Assembly: GCA_003573635.1 (NCBI GenBank)
Contig: QUTJ01031441.1
Coordinates: forward strand, 1 to 11,792
Source of the DNA: Goniomonas avonlea
Taxonomy: Eukaryota > Cryptophyceae > Goniomonadida > Goniomonadaceae
Length of the DNA: 11,792 bases
Direction of reading: 5' to 3'
Of the stretch, positions 1 through 7,600 are shown in pieces. The position numbers and the translations under genes were made by a program. A model generated the notes under the pieces. That model worked only from the letters and a program-made list of their open reading frames with translations, was not told where the DNA came from and ran no database searches. Each line of letters starts with the position of its first letter. Position 1 is the stretch's first letter.

Positions 1-15
1 GAGAGAGAGAGAGAG
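1..15. repeat. (GA)n simple repeat at window edge
   Basis: Fifteen bases of alternating G and A at the very start, probably continuing outside the window. It is followed by CT-rich sequence, so the plus strand switches from GA-rich to CT-rich within about 30 bases. Confidence 0.85.
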
Positions 16-72
16 TGCGAGCCCTCTCTCTCCTCGTCTCCCCCCCAAAACGGTGGACCCCCCACGCACTAA

Positions 73-162
73 GGCTCTCATCCAACGCTGGAATGCCCTC
101 TCTCACACACTCGCTCACTCCTCCTTCCTCTGCCCCCCTCTGTCTCCCCTTTAGGCTCTCAT
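73..162. repeat. Intronic minisatellite, second copy
   Basis: GGCTCTCAT at 73-81 and 154-162 (period 81) encloses the same pyrimidine-rich block as 1569-1659, with a few substitutions and a one-base length change. It lies 12 nt below a GTATGT donor-like site (180-175), comparable to the position of the other copy behind its donor. Confidence 0.8.
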
Positions 163-180
163 ACCCCCGAGAACACATAC

Positions 181-227
181 AACTCACGCCCACCCCACAC
201 ACTGATCAACCGATCGAACACGCCCAC
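181..227 (-). CDS. Candidate small exon continuing F23 (weak)
   Basis: A 47-nt open stretch lies between a possible acceptor (GGAAG, AG at 229-228) and a strong donor-like GTATGT (180-175). In the phase required by the previous exon (0) it reads VGVFDRLISVWGGRE plus two bases. The FD followed six residues later by an aromatic residue lines up with FDDSTGRY in F22. The downstream GTATGT is followed by the same minisatellite that follows the GTATGT of intron 1461-1686. Against it, the acceptor has no pyrimidine tract and no CTCAC-type branch motif, and GTGAGT at 187-182 is an alternative donor. It is equally possible that the whole of 1-307 is one intron that leaves the window. Confidence 0.25.
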
Positions 228-277
228 CTTCCAGGTGGATCTCGATTGATCGGAGCCAGCTGCGCCCACCCGATGTT

Positions 278-295
278 CACACACACACACACACA
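278..295. repeat. (CA)9 microsatellite
   Basis: Nine uninterrupted CA units on the plus strand, read as (TG)9 in the transcript, lie 12 nt downstream of the 5' splice site at 307. Confidence 0.9.
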
Positions 296-307
296 TCTGA
301 AACACAC

Positions 308-663
308 CTGCACGGCGAACTTTTTGTCGATGGCATCAGGAGCGCCAAGTCGCAGAGCCAACTTGTCAACCTCCAGCTTGGTCGCGCGGGCGTTGCTAAA
401 GCGGTCGAATGCCGCGACGCACACGAGGAACTCGCTCCCTGCGCTCGCCACGCCCAGGATTGTCACGACCATGTGTGCGAGGGAGACCTCGTCCGGGATG
501 ACCGTGAGTGTGAAGGGGGTGGATGGGAGAGCAGCGGGCGGCTGGCCGGACACTAGGTGCTCCGCCTTAAAGGTGTACGCCCCCGTGACGGTGAAGTTGA
601 GGGCAGCCATGTACCTGCCCGTGGAGTCGTCGAAGGTCGCGATGGTGCGGCGCGCGAGGGCCC
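308..663 (-). CDS. Third exon of the giant filamin-repeat gene (end of F22, first half of F23)
   Basis: This 356-nt exon follows the acceptor CCACGCCCACAG. It starts with GG (663-662), which completes the glycine codon whose first base is at 997. It continues with the second half of F22: FDDSTGRY, TVTGAYTF and STPFTLTVIPDE match the DNGDGTY, TVAGTYTL and GSPFTVTVxPG elements of other filamin repeats. F23 begins at 487 with a SAGSEFLVCVAAFDRFSN stretch. The exon ends at CAG|GTGTGT (308|307) in phase 0, in the middle of F23, so the gene must continue. Read-through past 308 enters (GT)n repeat sequence (VCVCVN) and loses domain character, which supports the donor. Confidence 0.8.
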
Positions 664-864
664 CTGTGGGCGTGGGTGAGCAAAAGCCCCCATGGCTTCA
701 GAGTACGGGGCTGTGGATATCCCGTCGAACCCATGCGAGCGCGAACGGAGGCAGCACTGGTACCGTAGGCATGATCCTAGCAGGAGCACCGGACAACACC
801 CCGATACGATCATACAAACCAGGTGTGGAACAACGGTAGGACTCAAGTGAAGGCGATGCCACAG

Positions 865-956
865 GGGATCAAAATATGCCATATATCTCGAAATATATTT
901 CTATATATATAGATATCTAGAGATATATATTAAGCCACATGGTATCAAGATATGCC
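865..956. repeat. Direct repeat pair flanking the AT-rich hairpin
   Basis: GGGATCAAAATATGCC at 865-880 and GGTATCAAGATATGCC at 941-956 agree at 14 of 16 positions and bracket the hairpin at 881-930. The arrangement resembles a small inserted element with duplicated flanks, although the repeats are longer than most target-site duplications. Confidence 0.6.
881..928. repeat. AT-rich imperfect inverted repeat in intron
   Basis: Arms 881-898 and 911-928 pair at 15 of 18 positions around a 12-nt loop. The loop region includes the perfect palindrome CTATATATATAG (901-912), and AGATATCT (911-918) is palindromic too. The tract is nearly pure A/T in an otherwise GC-rich window. Confidence 0.7.
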
Positions 957-996
957 GCAGGGTGCCTGGTGGAGGTGGTGAGCGAGATCAACGCAC

Positions 997-1460
997 CCAT
1001 GGTAGCCTGGAGGTCCAAAATGGCGCCGGACACCTTGCGGTGGTTGCCATAGGTATCATACAGGAGCACCTGCAGCTCGAAGGCGTCACCGGCCACAATA
1101 CTCTCTTCCTGTCCCAGCAGCGGCAGGGTTGCCCCCGCCGAGATGCGAGCGACCTTGGTGTTCGCGAGGGCGATAGCCTCTGGCTCAACCACGGTAGTGA
1201 ACGAGCTCCCTGTGATGGCGGCCCCAGCCCCCGTGGCGCGGGACATGATAAGGATGCTGTAAGCGTACGTGCCAGCGACAGTGGTGGAGTATGTGAGCGT
1301 AGCGGTGTCGGCTACTATCGACACTGTGGTAGTGAACACGGCGCCTTCTGGGAACTTGAAGGCCGCCGTGACGTCAGGGTGCCGAGACGAGACTCTGTTT
1401 CCGAACCTGTCCAGGAGGGCCACGGACACAGACTGTGTGGCACCAACCAGTCCCTTGAAT
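997..1460 (-). CDS. Second exon of the giant filamin-repeat gene (filamin repeats F21-F22)
   Basis: This 464-nt exon is preceded by the acceptor CTGACTACAG and begins with one base (A, 1460). That base completes the split codon CG|A (Arg) left by the upstream exon. It encodes 154 full codons and one extra base, and ends at the donor G|GTGCGT (996-991). The join restores repeat F21, in which SGAER is followed by FKGLVG and then VSVALLDRFGN, the same layout as SGxGLxxAxxxxFxVxARDxYGN in other repeats. F21 ends at VVEPEA (1175). F22 starts at 1174 and carries LLYDTYGN. The frame continues open past the donor to a TAG in the AT-rich tract, but that extension loses the repeat pattern. The lack of an early stop means the donor rests on the splice consensus, the phase match and homology. 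Confidence 0.8.
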
Positions 1461-1686
1461 CTGTAGTCAGGGGTGAGTGCGCGTGCGTGTGCCTGGATTC
1501 CGTATCGCTAAAGACACACGCAGGTGCGGTGGTTTTTTCTTCTTCACCCTCACTCTGTACACCACGATGGCTCTCATACAATGCTGGAATGCCCTCTCTC
1601 ACACACTCGCTCACTCCTCCCCCCTCTGCCCCCTTTCTGTCTCCCCATTTGGCTCTCATCCAATGAGCACGCCTGGTCTGACATAC
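1461..1686 (-). other. Spliceosomal intron (226 nt, phase 2)
   Basis: The intron starts GTATGT (1686-1681) and ends CTACAG (1466-1461). A CTCACCC motif at 1477-1471 places a likely branch adenosine 13 nt before the final G; CTGAC at 1470-1466 is an alternative. The body is purine-rich on the sense strand and contains one copy plus a partial copy of an 81-82-bp minisatellite (1569-1665). Removing it joins the F21 filamin repeat in frame, whereas reading through hits TGA at 1658-1656. Confidence 0.82.
1569..1665. repeat. Intronic minisatellite, copy in intron 1461-1686
   Basis: GGCTCTCAT occurs at 1569-1577 and again at 1651-1659 (period 82). After each, the sequence continues (A/C)CAATG, so a second unit starts and is cut off. 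The intervening pyrimidine-rich DNA contains CTCTCACACACTCGCTCACT. It is about nine-tenths identical to 73-162. On the transcript it is purine-rich. Confidence 0.8.
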
Positions 1687-4600
1687 CGTTCAGCTCCTGA
1701 GGCTACGGAGTTGTTGGATGCGCGTCCGGGTGACACTGTCAACGTGAAGACACCAGTGGACGAGGACACGCCGAGACCCAGCGGCACGCCGTTGAGCAGT
1801 GCCTGCACGTTGTACGTCCCGCTGGCAGTGATTGACAACGACAGGCGGTACGCCCCGCCCGTGCCTTTGGAGACAGTCGCGGACTTGTCTGACGGCCCAA
1901 CAGCTGTCACCTGAAAGTCCGTCGCGACTGGGTCGGTGAACTCACCAGCGAGGTTTAGACCCGCGTCGTTACGCGCTTGGACATAGCACGTCGCGACCAC
2001 GTCCACGCTCGACGTGGCCGTGACGGCCGTGCTGGTGGACGTGACCGTCACGCTGTCGGTGGCGCTACTGCCGACCACAGAGGTACCCGCATTTGCCACC
2101 CCGAGGCTGCTGACGATTCTAACATCGGTGTAGGCGGACCCTGAGTTCAGCATGGTGCCATCGTACTTTATGGTGAGCGTCACGATCTGTGCCGTGGCGT
2201 AGGTGAAGGAAACCGCCTGCCTCCCAGCTGTCAGGGTGCCTGGTTCCAGCCCCATGGAGGTTGTGACGGCTGCGGAAAACTCCACAGTGAACAAGGAAGG
2301 GCCCGAAAGGGTTGTGACAAGGTTGCTGTACTTGTCGCGCGCCTCCAGTGTGAGGGGGAGTGCTACGTTGATGAGGCCGCCACGCAGCCCACTGCCAGTG
2401 ACCGTGGACATGGCGGCTACCACAGCGCCCGGAGGGACCACAAAGTTGGAGTCGGGCGAGCCTATGATGTGCTGGTTGCTGCTGGTCACGTCGAGGGTGT
2501 AGGTGCCTGCCCTGGTGGCTGTGAGCGTGATGGTGTAGGTACCGTTGTTGTTATCGGTGACGACGCCGTCGTCCGCGTACGCGAGTGCGCCGTCCGCCAG
2601 CATGGACAGCTTGGCTGTGAAGGTCAGGCCCGTGGCTTCGAGGGGGTTGCCCTGCGAGTCGCGGGCCTGGACCAGCAAGGAGGTGGACCCACCCGGGGCC
2701 GTCAGGCTCATGGTGCCTGTGAGAGTACACGCCGCCAGGGACACAGGCCCCGCGGCCACGGTGGTGTTATACGCTTCCGCCGCGGCCTGGCCGCTGAGGG
2801 CGAGGGCCAGGGAGTAGAACCCAGCTTTGGTCAGTTTGTACTCGCAGGTGTACTGGCCACGCGTGGTGTAAACGCACGTGGCGGGGGAGACGGTGGTGGG
2901 GCCAGTGAAGACAGCGGTCACCGCAGTGGCGCCAGACGTCACCGTCAGATCATTTCCGTAAGCGTCCCGGGTTTGCACTGTAATGACACTCACAGTGCCT
3001 GCGATGCACGAGGTCCCGAGGCAGGATCCGGACGCCAGCAAGGTGAGGCCAGACACAGGGCCTGGAATGACGTTGACCTGTTCAGGCGAACCGGATACCT
3101 TAGGCAGAGGGAACGCAGCGCCTGCTGAGACCGAGAGGGCGTACAGCCCTGCCTTGGTGACCGTGTAGGTGCCGGTGTAGATGGCGTTGCCCGTGTGCGC
3201 GAAGCTTGCGGGGTACGACACGTTGGTGGTGGGCGGGGACACGGACACGGTGATCGGGTCCCCCAGGGCTGTGCCGTCTGCTTTGAGCCGCATGTTGTTC
3301 ACGCTATCGCGGACGGTAACGGTCAGAGCGGCGCCGACTCCAGCCTGTACCTGTGTGAGTCCGGGCCCGGAGACGCTCGACTTGAGGGCACTAGCGGGGC
3401 CGGGACCCATTTTGAGTATGAACGGGCTGGTTCCGATGTGCAGGTTGTCACGCGTGATGGCGAGAGAGTACGTTCCTGTGGAGATCAGGGTGCTGTACTT
3501 GACGAGGTAGGCACCGTTGTTCTGGTCGGTCACCGAGTCTGCTCGGAAGAAGCGTGATGGCACGGACGGGGAGTCCTTGGGGCCCTGCATCACCACTGAG
3601 AAGACGAGCCCGCCCGTCGACGCTCTGTTGTAGTTCTTGTCACGTGCGACGATTGTGAAGTAGTTCGCGACGCCAACTTCGCCGTTGGACAGGCCCACAC
3701 CCTGAGCAGTGGTCTTTGCCGCGTCTGCTGGGCCGGGGGCTAGCACATGCAACGCTGGGCTATTTTGAATGTGGACGTGCTGGCCGTTGGCGCCCGCCAT
3801 GGTCATGTTCACGACATACATCCCCGCGACGTTGAGAGCGTACTTGATCACCCACGCGTTGTTGACAAACTGCACCGTGGCGACGTACAACCACTTTCCA
3901 CCACCCATATCGGTGTAGCCAGAGGGCGGGCCCTGCGCGATCACGACTGGGTCTGTCGGTGCCACAACCAACCTGACGCTGGGAGGGAACTCATTAGTTT
4001 GCCGGGTCTGCGCGTTGGCACGGAGGGCGATGTCTCCTTCACCGACAGAGTGGCGCTCGCCACCTCCTTGGGGGTTGCCATAGTTGTCGCGTGGAGTGAT
4101 AACCATGGAAAACGAGCCGTCTTTCTGTTCAATCGGGACCCCTGGGGTTGTCTTTTCCGACTTGAGCGGGCCAGGAACGACAGCGAGGTTCCTGGTTCCG
4201 GGAATGGGCGTCGGGTCGTTGCCGAAGGTGATGGTGACGACGTTGGTGCCCTTGACGGCGACAGTGCCTTCAGTGATGTTGGCCACTAGAAGGCCGGCGT
4301 CAGAGACTATCACTGCGCGGGTCTTGGAGGCTCCTTCATTGTTGTCGCCCGCGATGCCGACCACACAGTTCTCATCGAGGTTGCCCGTCGGAGAGTAATC
4401 TTGCAGGTTGCCGAACTGGTCGCGGGCGGTTATGTCAACTCGCAACCCCTGACCGGCCGTGATTGAGGTCTTGCTCAGGGTAAAGGTTGACTGGGCTGCC
4501 TTGCTTGGGCCAGGCACCACCGTCACACTCCACTTCCCAAGCCCGTCGGCGATGATCTTATCGGCGCCGTTCGCGCGGATGGAGATGTCTACTGGGTATG

Positions 4601-7600
4601 TCCCGATCGACGTGAAGGACACGGCGATTTCGTAGACCTTGTCGACATTGTTCCACGTCGTGACTCCCTCGCTCCCCCCTGTGATTCCTCCCCTCACACC
4701 TTCACAGCAAGCCGTGCCTGACGGCTTCCCAGGGCAGCACGTCAGAAGCCAAATGTTGGCAATGTCCCGAGCCTGGACCTGGTACACCTTCGGGATACCC
4801 GCCCGCGCCTTGGTCGGGTTGAGCGACACGAGCTTGCTGGTGACAGCGCTGATTGCGCCAGCGGCGGAAACCACCACGAGCTTCACTGGCAAGCCATTGA
4901 CCGGTGTCCCTTGGTACGTCACGGTCAGGTCCGCCGTGGCAACATTTTTGGCAATCGTGAACTCCACGCGGTACCCACCGGGCTCGCCGCTGGGTGTGAC
5001 GCGCTTCATGTCGGCGTTGGTCACCGCCAGGTCGGTGGTCGTGAAGTCAGGTGGCGACGTGGCCCGCAGGTTGTCAAAGGCGTCACGCGCCTCGATGAGG
5101 AACAGCGTCTCAGTGCCACCCACCACAGTCTGTGGCACGTCGATCGCCAGGGTCTTGGCCGGGCTGAGGGCTCCCGGGGACACGATGAGAGTGTACGGCG
5201 ACCCAGCGATATGGTCGACTCCCAGCAGAATGCTAACCCTCCACGGCCCCGCAATGGTCATCGACGTGCTGCCTGCGTAGTTGGCCCCGCCCGAGGAAAC
5301 AATGGTGCCTGTGGCTGCAGCGCGGGGCTGTCCGACCGGGGCAGTGGTTCGGAAGGCTGAGAACGTAAAGTTGAGGCCGTCCTGCTGCGGCAGTGCGTTG
5401 CCCCAGAAGTCGCGTGCGACCACTGTGAAGCTCAACGAGGCGCGAGCGGTGACAGTACGGGCGCCGGCGGCCGACACCGAACCAAGGCCGTGGGCGGAGC
5501 ATCCCAAGTGGTGGAGCACGCTGGGCTCAAACTGGGCGGTGAAGGGCGAACCAGCGATGAGGGTCTTGACTCCCGCCTCTTCCATGGTGATGTTGAGCTT
5601 GACGCTGCCTGCCAAGTGCGGGGTGTACTTGATCGTGTATGTCCCGTCGAGGTTGTTGACAACAATCACGCCCGAGCCTGCAACGACGGACGACTGCGAC
5701 TCGCCCCCCCGGACCATGTCCGCGCGGAAGTAAAGGATCTGAGCGGAGTAGGGGTTAAAGGGGACGCTGTTGCCGTACCTGTCTCGGGACTGGATGGTCA
5801 TGTGGGTTGGGACACCGACCGTGCCGCCTGTGAGGGCAGGACCGAAGGCACTGGATCCAGTGGCACTGATTTTTCCGGAGGTGACGGTGAGCACGTGGGG
5901 GCTTCCGAGGGCGGGGTAGTTAGTCCCAGACACGACCAGGTTGACAACGAGCTGGAACACGCCGGTGGTGGTGTGAGAGAACTCGCACTCGTACTCCAGC
6001 GTGGTCGAGTTGAATGCACAGGTTTTGTACACCAGCGTGTGGTTGGTGAGCGCTGGCGAGAACGTGGCCTTGCCGTCGGTCTTGGGCGAGGAGCCCTGGT
6101 CTCTCGCAAGCACGCTGAACCTGGCCAGCTTGCCAGCCTCGACTTGCGCAAGCCCGGGCCCCCGCACAACGCAGGCCTGGGCGAACACGGGGCCGGCGGA
6201 AACGGAGACGGGGCCAGTGTAGAGCACTGCGGCCCTGTACAGGATCTCAAGGGTGAAGACACCCGCAGATGGCGGGGTGAACGCGACCTGGTAGGAGCCG
6301 TCGGCTTGGTCGGTCACCGTCGCGGACACGGGGCGGAGCACGGATCGGAAGGTGGCGAGAAACACGGCCCCGCCCACCACGAGGCTGTTCCCGTCCTTGT
6401 CCATGGCCTGCAGTGTCATTTTTGACTCGGTGAAGGCCTGGACATTGGACAGCACGACAGTGTCGATCCCCTTGGCGGCCGTCACCGCAGCATCAATGGG
6501 ACCAGCGACGACTTGCACGGTGAACGGGCTCCCCACCACGTGGCTGTTAGTGTCCCGTTGCATCACCGCGACCCTGTACGTGCCGGATGCCGTGACGGTG
6601 TACTCGTAGTTGAACACCCCACCCTCGCGGCTGCTGGCTGTGAGCACCCTGTTCACCTGCGTGATCGCGGCGGTCGGCCCCCTGATGGTTAGATTGAAGC
6701 CACCAAACGAGGCATCCAGCACATTGTTGTAAGCGTCCCGAGCAGTGACCACGAAGCGGGCCTTCTGGCTCGCTGTCGCCGCTTGGAGGCCGACCCCAGA
6801 CGCACCTGAGGTGAACAAGTCCACACTGCCAGGGCGCACTGTGACCACCCACGGGGCGCCGAGCATGGCGTTGCCTTCGTGGTGGAGGCTGAGGGTGTAG
6901 CTCCCAGCGACTACGGCGGTGTACTGGAAGTTATACAGGCCACCTGGGATGTCTGGGAAGGTGAAGCTTGGGACCACCACGGTGCCGCCGCGGGTTAGCG
7001 TGGCCACCAGCTTCACGTCGAGGCCGGCGGGGGTCCACGGGAGAAAGTTGTTGTAGAAGTCGCGGGCGGTGAGCGTGAAGCGCGCGGTCGAGCCAGCGGT
7101 CGCGAGGGACAGGCCATCGCCGGAGGAGCGCGAGTGCTGATGGTGCAGCACGTTGGGCAGCAGGTGGATTTGCCAGGAAGTCATCTCGGCCGGCAGTTTC
7201 GCGGGCGGGGGCGCGATGCCACTGGCGATGCGCGCCACGTCGGAGTTGAAGGTGAGCGTCACGTTGTACGGCACGAAGTTGCGCGGCCTGGTCGGCGAGA
7301 GCTTGCTCAGGGTGTACTTGATAACGTAAGAGCCGTCGCCGTTCCAGATGGACTGCGCACTCGCGGAGTCGCCTTCGTCCGACACAAAGGTTGCCGAGAA
7401 GGACCCGAAAGGTTTCCCCGCGGTGTCACCGCCCCTCAGGTACAACCCCTCGAGGTTGCGGGTGTTGACGAAAAAGTGGTGCTCGATGCCAGCAATGGCG
7501 CGGAACAGGCCGCCGTCGCCGGACACGTCGGTCTTGGCCACGACCATGTCGCCGAGGTTGACGAGCGCGGTGAAGTTGAACGGGCTGCCCGAGACGTGGT

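Larger units (their letters stand above)
1..307 (-). other. Mostly intronic 3' region of the window
   Basis: It begins with the donor CAG|GTGTGT at 308|307 and contains a (GT)n tract on the sense strand (278-295), a second donor-like GTATGT (180-175), the minisatellite copy at 73-162 and a GA/CT simple repeat at the window start. No full filamin-type segment can be read in any frame. Either one intron runs off the window, or a small exon (181-227) splits two introns. Confidence 0.55.
664..996 (-). other. Spliceosomal intron (333 nt, phase 1) with AT-rich insert
   Basis: The intron starts GTGCGT (996-991) and ends CCCACAG (670-664). CTCACCC at 680-674 gives the same 13-nt branch-to-AG distance as the intron 1461-1686. 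Its centre holds a strongly AT-rich palindromic tract (881-930), which stands out from the GC-rich surroundings. Splicing joins G|GG (Gly) and restores the F22 repeat. No coding potential resembling the repeats is seen inside it. Confidence 0.78.

Noticed and set aside
15-839. A 274-codon plus-strand open frame at the window start
   Set aside because: It crosses simple repeats, minisatellite and two splice sites of the minus-strand gene, and its product is low-complexity with no recognisable domain.
881-930. Promoter TATA elements or a terminator in the AT-rich tract
   Set aside because: It lies inside an intron with the same gene coding on both sides, and nothing indicates a transcription start or end here.
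917-996. Coding extension of the second exon into the AT-rich tract down to a TAG
   Set aside because: The peptide loses the filamin pattern at the G|GTGCGT site, and the spliced product restores it with a phase match.
73-1665. CRISPR-like array from the repeated pyrimidine-rich block
   Set aside because: There are only two dispersed copies, no regular spacers, and the host is eukaryotic.
1656-1686. TGA at 1658-1656 as the true end of the protein
   Set aside because: The filamin repeat F21 breaks off at the GTATGT donor (1686) and resumes in matching phase at 1460, so this stop is intronic.
2203-5733. Several open frames of 90-219 codons on the plus strand opposite the giant exon
   Set aside because: They overlap a clearly constrained repeat protein, show no domain pattern or repeat periodicity of their own, and are expected from GC-rich antisense sequence.
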